From Allantophomopsis cytisporea (lineage: Eukaryota > Ascomycota > Leotiomycetes > Phacidiales > Phacidiaceae): DNA of 64,000 bases. The DNA lies in NCBI GenBank assembly GCA_024752435.1, contig CP103036.1, forward strand, positions 930,001-994,000, read 5' to 3'. The notes below the pieces were generated by a model, which worked only from the letters and a program-made list of their open reading frames with translations, was not told the origin of the DNA and did no database searches. Positions within the stretch are counted from its first letter, which is position 1; every line of letters starts with the position of its first letter. Both the position numbers and the translations under genes were made by a program. Below, in pieces: positions 1 through 11,663 of this stretch.

Positions 1-326
1 ATAAATCAACATAAAAGCCCCCAAACAAGAAGAGATGAATCATTTATATAAGGAGAAGACTAAAGAAGAAGTTGTACAAGCTTTTCCACTTACGACGCTC
101 AAAGAGTTATTACAGCGTCAAATCTGTAATAGTATTACTTAATATTGATTTGCTAATTAGAAAGCCTGATGGTTTAACTTTGGAATAGGATTTGGGTTGG
201 CTCTTTATACCTCTTACTGAGGAACGACATAGTTTACTCAAGCTCTAGTACACAGTAGTGCTTCATTATATGATAAGTTTACCTTGGATGCTATCTACAT
301 ATATATCAACGGATGCATAATAATTT
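1..326. other. Left-edge noncoding segment
   Basis: AT-rich sequence with no open frame that reads like protein. It lies downstream (3') of the DUF1989 gene and probably holds that gene's 3' UTR. I see nothing else in it. Confidence 0.5.
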
Positions 327-1489
327 TCAGTTCTCCCCGAATACCGGCAACTTAATACCATGCATTCCCTTGTAAGGAGCCGCCTCAGGACTCTTCCAAT
401 CCTTCAACAAGTCTTCCTGGTCTTTCAGCTTATACACAGTAACCCCAAGAGGACGGCAGGTATCCAGCATTCTCTGCGCACTGTCACCTCCCCAACCATA
501 TACACTCAAATCACCACCTGGACAAGCGGACATAGCACAGATCACATCAACTTCGGCGAAGAAATCAAAGTAATCACCAGGTTTTGCAGGTGAAGGTTCC
601 CTAGTATCATTAGCCAGAAGCTGACAAAGAATTGAGTTCGAGACTTACATAAAATACTTGCCATCTTTGTTCAGGCCAGTTACTTGGAACACATTGAGGA
701 CGTCGTGCACATCAAATTCGGTGAGGCCAAATGGGATCACTGCCCTGGTGAGGTTACTGTGGCATTGGAAATCGAAAGAGTCGCCGCTGAGGAGCTTGTT
801 TACTGTTCGAGATTAGATTTACTCTCGGCCATCTCTACATATTGCGAGATACTTACCATATGGATCACATCTCGTACCCAGGAGATCGTGGCATCGTCCA
901 CCGACTTCATCCACGCCATAGTCCTTCAAGCTGTCACCGATGATGGTGACCAGAGGGCGTAGATAAGGCAAGTTCGACCACAATCTATCACCGATCGATA
1001 CGTGAGATGCATGCAGTTGCCGAGTCCTCGCAGCCCAGAAACGTTCCCGTGGATTGGCGAGCGAGAAGATATTCAGGTCTGCGACCTGTGGACCATGAGG
1101 CGTTGAAAGACGACAAATGTGACCTTTTTCCAAAATCAGTTATGGGGACCAAATACAAACAACATCAAATAGATATATCCAAGTCCCTAGGAAATGTGAA
1201 ATTAACCTGGCTCCTGCTCAGGTGTCTCTGTTTGAAGATATTACACCTGTATCCCACTCTTGAGGTCGTCACACAATCATACCACAGACTCAATGGGAGA
1301 ATAGTACATACCGGCAGGCACAATCCACGCCTTTCCGCTTCTAATTGGAATCTCGAATTTTTCAATTACCTCTCGGGCACCGGCCTCAGATGATGTGGCG
1401 CCAAGTCGAGCGTAGAGCTCGGTGCTACCATACAACGCAGTGCTGTCTTTGGCGGGGTAGGCTGGTTGGGGATCGCGTGGGGCAGCCAT
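327..1489 (-). CDS. DUF1989 (urea carboxylase-associated family) protein
   Basis: Four exons on the minus strand (1312-1489, 857-1123, 649-802, 327-600) join in phase to 290 aa. The start is the first ATG before the run MAAPRDPQPAYPAK. The core reads GKAWIVPAG, then GHICRLSTPHGPQVADLN, NPRERFWAARTRQLH, IGDRLWSNLPYLRP, and near the C-terminus CAMSACPGGD followed by YGWGG. This is the DUF1989 domain, whose bacterial members sit beside urea carboxylase and urea amidolyase. The His and Cys positions typical of the family are present. It is a stand-alone protein here, with no urea carboxylase gene near it, so a role in urea or amidine catabolism is inference only. Donors are GTATGT, GTAAGT and GTAAGT; the first acceptor is AAG. 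No signal peptide is seen, so it is probably cytosolic. Confidence 0.82.
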
Positions 1490-2454
1490 GATTTTTGTAT
1501 ATTTCGAAACAAAATGAGCAAGAAGCGTGCTCAACAAACTTCCAAGGTCAATTTTATATGTGATATCAAGAATGCTGTTCGCGCTGTGACTGATTGCAAT
1601 AAGTAACTTTGGTAAGGATGTTATCTCGGCTTAGCTTATCACCCCATGTTCGGGACATAGGCTCGCAGCATGAAGACGAGTCAATGGAAATCAGAACCCA
1701 TAAATCGATATACAAATATGTACTTCATTGAGAATTTTGAGGGTAACAAAATCTTTAGGCACCTTGTTTCAATTTCATTGTTTTTGTCTTTGGATATTAT
1801 CAGTTACCAGCCACTTCACTCATCATGCCCTTACCCGGCCTTACGTTATTACCACATGAATTTCTGTTAGGATGCTGTCGCTGTATGCTGATCCAACTTC
1901 CCAATAATTTTCTTACTTTTACCGATGCAGCAGCATCTCATCACTTGGTTTATCTTCTGTTCCTTTTTTCTCTCCTTTCCACTGTAGCAAGGATCATTAC
2001 CTCCTTATTATCATCGCCAGGATCCTACATCTGTGCTCGTACAATTACCATTGGCACTCGTCGTTACATACTAATGGTCTATTATCATTATCAAAAACAA
2101 ATTATAGAGAAACAAGATTCTGGGAGCTAACAACTACAAGACTCTGTCAATAGAGGAAAGTCATAAGAAAACAGTCATTAAGAAGCTGATTGCTATAGGT
2201 TTTTTCGACGTGAAGTTTTCCAAGCCTCTTGAATTTAATACTATGCAACGATGATACATAGCTAATGGTTGATACAGCCATCATTTTCAACCCTGTCATT
2301 GTATGACAAAAACTCATCTCTTAAGTAAGCAAGGCTGTGAAGAGACACCTTCCTCTTTCATTTTGAAGCATCTCTACAACATCTTTAAGATATCGTATAG
2401 CTAGGCAACATCATAAAACAAATTAAGGGAACTCGATACAGGCGTCTTCCAAAG
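1490..2454. other. Intergenic region between divergent genes
   Basis: About 965 nt separating the DUF1989 start from the STAND-type gene start. Short open frames here are not protein-like. It must hold both promoters, but I recognise no specific element. Confidence 0.5.
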
Positions 2455-5124
2455 ATGAGCTTTGGATTTGGTGTTGGAGATATTCTTACTATCTCGTCTT
2501 TAGCTTCGAAGGTATATCAGATCAGCTTATCTAAGCATAAAGTCTTCCTCTCGACCTAGTAACAGCTCATAGGTGTATAAGGCCTGCCTCGATGCTCCAC
2601 GTACATTCCAGCTAGTCCAAGAAGATGCACGGGGACTTAGCAATATACTCAGTCTCCTCCATGATACTGTCGACGAGAATGATCTGACCAATGAAAATAA
2701 AGAAAGGCTGAGCTCAATGGGGCAAAGTTGTCGGAATGCCATCAAGGAACTTGATGGATTGGTTCGGAAGTACTCTTCCCTAGACTCGGCGAATGTAAGA
2801 AATCGTGATCGTGTAGGAATGGCACGTCAAGATGTGGACAAGATCCAAATGAGGCTTCAGTCACAAGTCCAAATGCTTACAGCATTCCAGACAATCCTTG
2901 ACAGGTAATAGTTTGAACCCTGAGCAACAGCTGTGAGCTGACTGGCATTCTAAAGCCAAGCACAGGCACAGATAACTCAGCATCTCCGGGCTACTCGAAA
3001 GGAAATCCATCGAGGCAGACGGCCGGACCCAGCCTTCGGAAGTATCCACTTGGCAGAACTGAATAGACCGAACAGGGAACTCTGGGAAGAGATCTTTTCT
3101 GAGCTAGGAGAGAGTATTGAGGTAGAGGTGACCGATGATAATCAGTCGTTCATCAGCGACTGGATTACCAACGTATTAGAACAAAATGGAGTCGAGCCGC
3201 TTCTTAGCACCATCTCAGAGCAACCAGCAAGTGCTAGCCTAAACTTCAGCAATGGAACACGAGCTTCAACGGTTTATGACGACGGCAATCGACTTCAAAA
3301 TGCCTTTAATCGGATTTTGACGTTCGAATCGTGTGACCGAGATGCATCACTTTACGACGAGTTAGTCGAACATGCTCTGAGCGAAAGTCCATTTAGTACT
3401 TTGAAGCTTGGTGTAGCTGCGTCGATGTTCTTAAATACAAGCAGAGGTCGGTCATTAGGACTTCCCTCTATTCGCAAAATCATTGATCCATATAGCAAAA
3501 TGGCGTATTCGACCAAGACAGTTTCGTGAAGGCCGTCAAGGTTTTTGAATTGAAGCTTTATGAGGATTATTCCCAGCCTTTGAAGATGAAGTTCTTACAT
3601 GAGCAGACTCGTGCCTGGGAAGAACATCAAAGGTATCTGGATTTATCTCGCATTACTGATCCTAACCAACGCCCTATGCTACCTCAAGCATATTTAATGT
3701 GTCTCGGTACCAAATATCTCGATGGAATGAGGGATGACTGGAACCTTGATCCTCGACATCTACCAAGCGGTCTTTTTACGTCAATCAGCTATATTGCGAC
3801 TACTCTATCCCTATGGCAGAGACATTTCTCCATCAAGTTGACAGTGCCAGGCTAAGGCTAGCTTCTACTATACCTTGTACTACGGATGCACGCAACGCTC
3901 TTCAGCTTATCATATCGACTTGCACAAAACTAGCTCGTTTGAGGGACTTTTCGTTGTCGCTTCCTGTACACACTTTCGACATGATGAGGCTTGACTGGCT
4001 TGTAATTCATCGTATGGACTCAAACGCAGAAATTTTAAATTTTTTTCCGTGGGATGACCTTGAGGTTGTGGGCTCAAGATACCGAAATATTATTAGCCAG
4101 ACACTCTCCTTACTCAATATATTCAGTCAGATGATAATCAGCGAGGATGGTGTGTACACTACTCCAGAGAAGAGGATTCAGCTTTCAGAGCAAATCAGTC
4201 TCCTCTACAACGATATACGGTACCAAGAGAATGGAATTTTTCTGGCTGCTGACACTTGTCAAGCTTGGTACCAAGAGAACAGGGAAGAGATCTTATCTTG
4301 TCCGAAAATCGCCTTCAAGAATCCTGCGCGGATATCAGGAGTGGGATTTTGCATCATCGATACTCTGTGGGAGAGGTGATGGCATTTTGGTCATTGAAAG
4401 TATCATAGTACGGAAGTATTCGATGGTAAGACGTTTAACAAACGTGATTTTGTCGGGATATAGTCGCTTCGATGTTGGAGATTATGATATGACATTGACC
4501 CTGGCTGAATCGACTCATAAAGTGTCAGGATCTGTTCAATGCAACGATTTCTATAACCTGTTGAAGCTTAATCGATACGAAGAAGGAAGGGTAAAGCTGA
4601 TTGTGATCCCCATCACGCAATCAGACGAGATAATTCGGATCTGCTTGACAAGATCAGGAAACAGAAGACCCCTAGTAAAATCAGAAATTCAATTTGGATA
4701 TAGTTGGATGTCAAACGGTGAGAAAACATTGAACGCCCCAGATTGCGACATTAATCTAAGCACAAGTTCCAGAAGTAAGTAAGAATACAAGCTCTGGGCT
4801 GATATAACATCAAATTAACAATAGACCAAAGGGTACATAGACATTGAACATACGTCTCGTGGAACTAAGACGATTGTATCGATGCTACTTTCATGGGAGG
4901 GTCGCAAGGCTTATATTAAACGCATACGGTTTCCTCTATCACCGCCCTCTGAGTCGCCATCTTATGCTCCTAGAAAGTTCCCGAAGATCCCATATGCCGA
5001 CTCTCCTACTGGGAGGTGGAGAAAAGTTATGGAAGATGGCAAGAGGTTCTACGTGGATCCCCAGAACAACAGGCACAGTTATCCTCCCCTCGACTTTAAT
5101 GGCGAAGTGGATGAGATACCATGA
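2455..5124 (+). pseudogene. STAND-type fungal N-terminal protein, reading frame broken
   Basis: The start reads MSFGFGVGDILTISSLASK, the usual opening of fungal NACHT/STAND-type N-terminal domains. A 61-nt intron (2512-2572) and a second one (2905-2955, AAG acceptor) join cleanly and give a helical, Gln- and Arg-rich segment (QAQAQITQHLRATRKEIHR). After that the frame cannot be kept. It shifts at an A-run near 3497, again near 3838, and again between about 4335 and 4470, each time with protein-like sequence on both sides (for example DPYSK before and NGVFDQDSFVKAVKVFELK after the first shift). The last part (4820-5124) ends in a WW-like motif, GRWRKVMEDGKRFYVDPQNN. No NB-ARC or NACHT P-loop is visible. 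It may be a decaying gene or a mis-assembled one. Such proteins are often linked to heterokaryon incompatibility or innate defence, but no function can be assigned here. Confidence 0.6.
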
Positions 5125-5948
5125 CAGCTCCAGATACGACCCAGGCACTCAAATTGTGCTTGAGTTGCTACCGCTAATGAAATTCAATACCGGCTACTAG
5201 AGGACATATGAGCAGATGCTCATTATCGACTCCTTCTCCTGCGCCTCTCCCTAGGTAGTGGCCGTCATAAAATTATGGTAAACTTCAAGGTTGCTTAGCT
5301 GTTGAAGGTATTCGGGCAGTTGCTGTAAACCAGGGTGTACTGACTTAAATCTGTACGCCACTGTTGATTCGAATTGCCTGCCGAAATACTAGTACTCTGA
5401 GCCTAAACTTTTTGGGAGGAGGAGAATAAAAATTCTCGTAGTACAGGGGTTTAGGTAAATGTCCCGAGTCAGGCACAAGACCACTATCCCCTCCTGGGTT
5501 CTTGAATTTTATGTTCCCTGTATTGTAGACCAATACTCTTAGTCCAACGTTTGTATAGCTTATGAGAAGCCGGAGGCGACTTGTAATCTCTGTTGCTGAT
5601 CAAGTTAAGGTGTGATTTCCAAAGTCCAGTAGCGATGAGGCATGAGATACATAACATCCGACATTTATGACCGGCTCCTCTCGCATGCTTCGGTCGAACT
5701 TGTATTCAGATACCAAGAAAGCCGTTGAAAACCTGCAGGTAAATTAATCACGAAGGGCAAAACGATGTACGTATTGGTTCACTGTGTTGATTTTTATATG
5801 AATCCTACAAAGTCGCATTCGTAAACAGTGAGCACAAAATTGATGATTTGATGCTAAAAATACATCCTTATATCCTGTGGATTTGATGCCCCAGTTTCAA
5901 ATCGCCCATGCAACCTCACACAATATCCCAAACCTACCTCAGTTCGCC
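5125..5948. other. Intergenic region, no gene seen
   Basis: About 820 nt between the end of the broken STAND-type gene and the stop of AlaRS. The two genes converge here, so it should hold both 3' UTRs. No coherent frame, repeat or transposon remnant was recognised. Confidence 0.5.
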
Positions 5949-8900
5949 TCAAGCCAACTTCAGCTTCTCCTCGAACCACTTGGTAGCGGTAGCAACAGCA
6001 TCATCAATCTTGTCAGCCTTGGTACCCTGCCCCATTCTTGTAGGTTCCTTTCCACCAGATTTTCCACCAACAACCTCGGTGACTGCAGCAGACCACTGCT
6101 CAGCAGTGACACCAGCCTTGGAATGTTCCTGTTGCAAATTAGCATTGTTCTTGTTGTTATTGTTAGATAGGAAGGTGACTTACAGTGCCGACATATACAC
6201 CGTGAGATACAGCCCCCTCGCTGTCGCTGCCTCCAAAGACGTACACAGATCTATCCTTCGCCTTGCTCTTGAAGTAGTTGGTGACCTCTGAGATGGCCTT
6301 CGCATTAGCAGAGATAGGTAATCTCGCAATGAAGTACTTAGCATCCTTGTTCTCTGGCTTAGCAAAGTACTCCTGGGCAGCATCAAGAGCAGTCTTGCTC
6401 TCGGCCTTCTGCTTCTTCTTCTGCTCGTCAAGGATCGACTTCTGGACCTTAGCAAAGTGTGCCTTGAGCTCTTCTTTCGTGAGGGCAGAGACAACAAGCT
6501 GGTTGAGGTCGTTCTGCATAGTACGGGACTCGGCCTCCTTCTCGGCGCCATGTGGCTTGGCCTCGAGGGCTGAGATGCGCTTGCTGAATTCACTAGCGAC
6601 ACGCTGGACCTCGTGGGCAGCGTCACCAGTGTAGGCCACAATACGACGGATACCCTTAGCGATACCGCTCTCCTCGACGATTACAAGATCCTTGATCAGG
6701 CCGGTTTGGTCAACATGTGTTCCTCCGCAGAACTCGACACTGATCTTGCGCCAGTCTGGGTTCTTTGGGTTGGCGAGGAGGTCATCGACTTCAACGCCAA
6801 CAGACACTACGCGTACTGGGTTGGGGTAGGTCTCGCCGAAGACGGCACGTACTCCCTCGATACCCTTGGCGGTGTCGAGGTCAACATCCTTCCAGTAAAT
6901 GCGGCAGTTTTGCTTGATGTAGGAATTTGAGAAGTCCTCAATCTTCTTGAGCTCGGGGATGGTGACGGCAGACTTGTGGGAGAAATCAAATCTCAGCTTA
7001 TCAGCGTCAACAAGAGATCCCTTCTGGTTGACGTCATCACCAAGGACTTCGCGGAGTGAATGGTTAAGAATGTGAGTTCCAGTGTGGTTGTTGCGGATTG
7101 GGCGGCGGTAAAGCTCGTCATATTCGCAGATGACCTCATCGCCAGCAGAAAGTTGTCCGTAGACGAGGTAACCGTTGTGCACAACATATCCACTGTAAGC
7201 CTGGACATCTGTAACCTTGAACTCAGCAACATCATCAATAGTGATGACACCCTGGTCAGCAATTTGACCTCCCTGTTCAGCGTAGAAGTTGGTGCGATCA
7301 AGAATCAGTCCGAATGGAGCACCTGGCTCCAAATCCTTTGTGCTCTTGAGGAAGTTCTGATCCTTGTCGAAGACCAGCTTGACCTGAGCAGTTGTATTTT
7401 CCTTCAAGTACTTTGGCTCATCGTCAGTTCTCGAGACACCCTCCATCTTATCAATCTCAGCGATCTTGTGGACGTTCATAGCAGCAAAAGTGGCGCTGTT
7501 GCTCTTGACGACCTTGCTAGCCTCTCTTGCCTTTACTCTGGCAACTTCAATCTCTTCCTCATCCAACGCAAGTCCTCTCTCCTCAGCCATGATCTTGGTA
7601 AGATCTTCTGGGAAACCATAAGTATCGTACAATCTCCAGACCTCAGCTCCAGAGAGCTTCTTGCTACCCGACTTAATCGCAGCAGCGGCGTACTTCTCGA
7701 ACATCTTCTCTCCTCTATCAAGAGTCTTGGCAAATGCCTCTTCCTCCTCATCCAGGATCTCAGCAACATCGTGCTGCTTCTTGACGATTTCAGGGAACTG
7801 TTCACCCATTTGCTCAACAAGAGCTGGAAGAATCTTGGAGAAGAAGCTACCAATCTCAGCGTTAAAGTACTTTCGGGCGTATCTCGAACCCCTTCTGAGC
7901 ACACGACGTACGACATAACCACGACCCAAGTTGTTTGGAACACCTCCATCAGAGATTGCAAATGTGAGTAATCGAATGTGGTCAGCAATGACACGGTATG
8001 CAGTATCAATGCCATCGACATCATCCTTTCCGTACTTATCAGTGTATGGACGGGCCTGGGTGACTTCTTGAATCTTGGCGAAGAGTGGCGAGAAGACATC
8101 GGTGTCGTAGTTAGAAGTCTTGTTCTGAAGAATTGAGACCAAACGCTCGAAACCCATACCGGTGTCAATGTGCTTAGCTGGAAGAGTCTTGAGCGATCGG
8201 TCCTGTTGTCTATCGAATTGCATGAAAACGTTGTTCCAGATCTCAAGGACATTTGGGTCGTCCTCGTTGACCAAATGGGCAGCATTTCGGCCTCCAATTC
8301 GATCATAATGGACTTCACTACATGGTCCACATGGACCTGTCTCTCCCATCTCCCAGAAGTTGTCCTTCATGTTTCCCTTAAGAATATGATCCTCGGCGAC
8401 TCCAACGGACAACCATAAGTTCTTCGCCTCCAAATCTGGTTCCAAACCAGATTCTTTGTCGCCCTCAAAGTATGTGACGTAGAGACGGTCTGCCTCAAGG
8501 CCATAGACCTTTGTCAAGAGCGTCCATGACATCTCAATAGCCTCCTTCTTGAAGTAGTCTCCAAAAGACCAGTTTCCCAGCATCTCGAAAAATGTGTGAT
8601 GATAACTATCCTTCCCGACATCGTCGAGATCGTTATGCTTGCCACCAGCGCGGATACACTTCTGGGTGTCGACAGCTCTCTTGAGCTTGGCCAAATCGTC
8701 GGTTTGCCCCACAGTGCCGAGGAAGATTGGCTTGAACTGGTTCATACCAGCATTCGTGAAGAGGAGCGTGGGGTCATTGAGAGGAACGACGGAGGAGGAA
8801 GGCACTATAAATAAAACAAGAGATTAGCCATTGCTACAGAGTAATACAGTCTATATCCTATAACAAGTAGCCATCTCTGCATATCGAGAGCCGTCGGCGC

Positions 8901-9051
8901 AGAGCTTTTAGGGTAGGTTGTATGCTGCTTGAGCAGCCATGAAAGAAATCTTGCCCCACCACGTACCAATCGTGTGACCTTCCTGAGCGAAGTAGTCAAG
9001 GAACTGCTTCCTGACGACTTGCGCAGTCCACTTTTCAGTATTTCCCGACAT
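5949..9051 (-). CDS. ALA1: Alanyl-tRNA synthetase, cytosolic and probably mitochondrial
   Basis: Class II synthetase that charges tRNA-Ala. Three exons (8967-9051, 6184-8804, 5949-6128) give 961 aa, close to the usual 960-970 for eukaryotic AlaRS. The catalytic core begins in exon 2 with LLFTNAGMNQFKPIFLG; GRGYVVRRVLRRG follows at about residue 320. The editing domain carries HTGTHILNHSLREVLG (HxxxH) and the paired CGGTH metal site. The C-terminal C-Ala domain ends in GGKSGGKEPTRMGQGT, the expected glycine-rich tail. Introns are 8805-8966 (GTACGT, TATAG) and 6129-6183 (GTAAGT, branch GCTAAT, CAG). The start given reads MSGNTEKWTAQVVRKQF, the normal cytosolic start. The same frame stays open upstream to ATGs at about 9195 and 9228 with an Arg-rich leader, so a mitochondrial form may be made from the same gene. 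It is divergent from the acidic-protein gene at 9371. Confidence 0.97.
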
Positions 9052-9370
9052 CTTGACTCTCGAAAGGTGAAAGTAACGGTGTGGGGTATGTTGTGTTGCG
9101 GATGGTGTCGGGCGTCGAACAAATCCGGGGCGCGCTTCAAGTTTGTAGAAGCTTCGAAAATGAGTCAATCGCAGTGCAACCCGCAAATCGTGCATTCGGC
9201 GCGCAGCTCCCTCCCTCTCATTCAACAAATATCCGTCTTACAATCAAAATCCTTGCGCGCGTACTCTGAATACAAAGAAGTAACTTTCGAATCGCTTTCT
9301 TCGCTCAGGATAGCTTACTAGAGCTGGAATTGAAGTAGACAAGGGTATTCTTGTGAGAGTAGGATGGGAG
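9052..9370. promoter_or_regulatory. Short divergent promoter of AlaRS and the acidic-protein gene
   Basis: Only 319 nt separate the two start codons, and the in-frame upstream extension of AlaRS reaches to about 9228. Both promoters must therefore lie mostly in about 140 nt if the longer AlaRS form is used. No TATA box is evident. Confidence 0.45.
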
Positions 9371-10098
9371 ATGGAGGGCGGTCGTCAATTTTCCGATAAC
9401 AAGATCCGGAAGAGAAAAGCTTCCACGCAGGACAACAACGAAAGACTTTCAAAGCGACTGAGCAGGCTCCAATTATGTATGTTTTCTCAATTCATTTTGT
9501 TTTCTTGAAAGATCTTTTTACTAACGGCCTCGCAGCACACCATGAGCGCATATTCAACAGTCCAAAGGACGGGCCAGCACCACCCGAGGCTTCCACATCA
9601 AGATCGGGAGCTTCGAAGCCGACGCCTATAATGAGCGAGGATACGATGCGATTAGACAACACCAAAGACAAAGTATACATTTACAATCTCGACGACGAGC
9701 TCTCATCCTCTGAAGACGAAGCTGTCGAGAAAATACGTTTTCATCCAGACCTCGAGAAACATCTGCTGAACAACAAAATCCCAGCATCGGTATTGGCCAA
9801 CAGCGATGGAGAGTTGGCGGGTGTCAATCATACCGAGGCACAGCTTGTTCTATATGGCGCACCGAAGTCTCTAACAGTTCCAGAGGGGCAAGTTGATAGT
9901 GTGAGAAAGGCCATCATTGAAGCCAGGGCACGAGCGCGAGGAGTGAAAGAAGCTGAGGCTCTTAAAAATGAGCAAGATTATGCTTTAATTGGAGAGAAGG
10001 CCAATGGACTACAAGCTCCTCAAGAAATAATTCCTGAGACTTTGTCAAGCGATTCTATCGCTCCAGATGATGATCTTGATGCAATGGACATTGATTGA
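9371..10098 (+). CDS. Conserved-looking acidic nuclear-type protein of unknown function
   Basis: Two exons (9371-9476 and 9536-10098), with a 59-nt intron (GTATGT to GCAG), give 222 aa. The start ATG at 9371 gives MEGGRQFSDNKIRKRKAS, whose RKRK run suits a nuclear signal; phase 1 at the donor fits phase 1 at the acceptor. Later come an acidic Ser/Glu patch (DDELSSSEDEAVEKI) and a compact segment, HPDLEKHLLNNKIPASVL, then a helix VRKAIIEARARARGVKEAEA. The C-terminus is Asp-rich (DDDLDAMDID). I do not recognise a named domain. The pattern resembles small fungal nuclear proteins, but that is inference. It is divergent from AlaRS and converges on the Rcr-like gene. Confidence 0.8.
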
Positions 10099-10537
10099 GG
10101 ACCGGCCGTCTCCAGATATTATTCACATCTCATATTCAACTATGTCGGTCTACGATACATTTTTGGGGTTGCAATCAATTTCACAGGCACTACTACATTT
10201 AAGCATGAAGTCTGATTCGTGGAACAGCAGTCATTGCATTATGTCGTCGTTGACAACTTATGGGACAAACATGGAAAAGCAAGGTTAGGCATAATCACGA
10301 AATTACGTTTATACGAGTGACGTAGCAACAGATTAATAGATATTATGTCCATTTAACAGAAAACATCGTTTATGCAGAAGTTTCATTATTCATAGCTACT
10401 CTCAATAGTTCTGAGACCTGCGTAGACCTGCACCAAGCTTATCAAGTCCAAAACGCCCAACTCCATCCAAACCCCCTATCGCCACTTACTCAGCCCTTCA
10501 GTCTATGCCATCTACAATCTAATTCCATCGTGATTAT
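10099..10537. other. Convergent intergenic region
   Basis: About 440 nt between two converging stop codons, AT-rich, presumably two 3' UTRs. No other feature was seen. Confidence 0.5.
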
Positions 10538-11205
10538 CTAGAGTCTGTAAGGGTTGTTGCTGGTGGTGCTTGCTCCTGTATTTTGAGTCTGGACGGGTGC
10601 AGCTGTCTGAGTCGGTGGTGGTCCCGGAGGAGGCTGATACTCAGGAGCTCGCTCGCCGCTGGTTTCTGGGCGTCGAGTTGGTTGGCTAGTCCAGTTGGAG
10701 GTCTCAACCTTTACTGCACCGGCCGGTTGATATGTAGGTGGTGGTGGCATGTTGGGATCGTATTGTGGAGGAGGTGGTGGATATACATGCATTGTATATC
10801 CTGGCTGGTAGCTTGTATATACCGGAACAGGATCTCTGAAGCTTGGGTCATATTGTGCGCGTGTACGTCTATTGAGCAACCACTAGCCATATGTCAGTCT
10901 CAGCCCTCAGATTGGGAAATGGCCATGTCTTACACGGTGATATTTAAGAGGTGGCAATCCGCGTCGGATACGACGCTTGGCATGCCAGTAGCCGATGGAC
11001 ATAAAGAGGACCAGAATGACAAAGAAGGCGAGGAAAAGAGACCACTTCACAATCTGAGCTGTCTATAATACTGTCAGTTCCTGTGTGAATAACTCTGGGC
11101 TTTGTAGTGTAGACGTACGCGTGTTGCCCACCATGGAACTTCAGTATCATTCTCATCGATGAATTCCGAATCATCACTGAATTGTCTGCCAAACACGACA
11201 GCCAT
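10538..11205 (-). CDS. Single-pass membrane protein with Pro-rich tail, Rcr-like
   Basis: Three exons (11119-11205, 10934-11062, 10538-10882), all phase 0, give 186 aa. The N-terminus is short and acidic (MAVVFGRQFSDDSEFIDEND, with VPWWATR after it). One transmembrane helix follows at about residues 35-52 (WSLFLAFFVILVLFMSIGYW), then a basic stop-transfer stretch (HAKRRIRRGLPPL). The tail is rich in Pro and Tyr (YPPPPPQYDPNMPPPPTYQP) and contains PPxY-like motifs that could bind WW-domain ubiquitin ligases such as Rsp5. This layout resembles the Rcr family (Congo-red resistance, chitin synthesis regulation, trafficking), but sequence identity to Rcr1/2 cannot be judged by eye. Donors are GTACGT and GTAAGA. 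It is the most downstream of three neighbouring minus-strand genes. Confidence 0.75.
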
Positions 11206-11663
11206 GATGTTGTCTTTGAAGAGTTCTATTGTAGGGCGATGATTTGGTTGTTGTTATTCGCAGTTGAAGTATTGTTCTCGTGTGGAGAGTAGCTGGCTGT
11301 AGGATACAACGTGGAAAGTAGGGCAGGGTCGAGATATTATATCGGGGTGATAATCCAACTGTGGCTGTACTGATCTGCCGCAGATATGCAACACTTGTGC
11401 TTCGAAAGAAGCTCTGGTGACGACAGGTTTAGCCCGAATCTGTGGAGGATTATCTCGAAATGCAGGCAGATCTGGACCCAGCGCACCTTCTCGCGTTTCA
11501 GATAGTACGTTCTGTGTTAGAGAATGCTAGCACAACCAGAATCACGACCAAGCGCTTCAATGCTTAAACGTGAAAAGGTTAGTACGGGTGAATCAGTTTG
11601 AGTAACAGAGAAAAGATAGCCAGAATTGTGAAGATTGAGATGTACACGGTAGGAAATTGGGAA
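11206..11663. other. Intergenic region upstream of the Rcr-like gene
   Basis: About 460 nt between the Rcr-like start and the stop of the small membrane-protein gene. It presumably carries the Rcr-like promoter. No gene was seen. Confidence 0.45.

Noticed and set aside
7060..7971. 303-codon open frame on the plus strand
   Set aside because: It lies antisense to the AlaRS core, whose conserved motifs are certain; the plus-strand translation has no recognisable domain and is a by-product of codon use.
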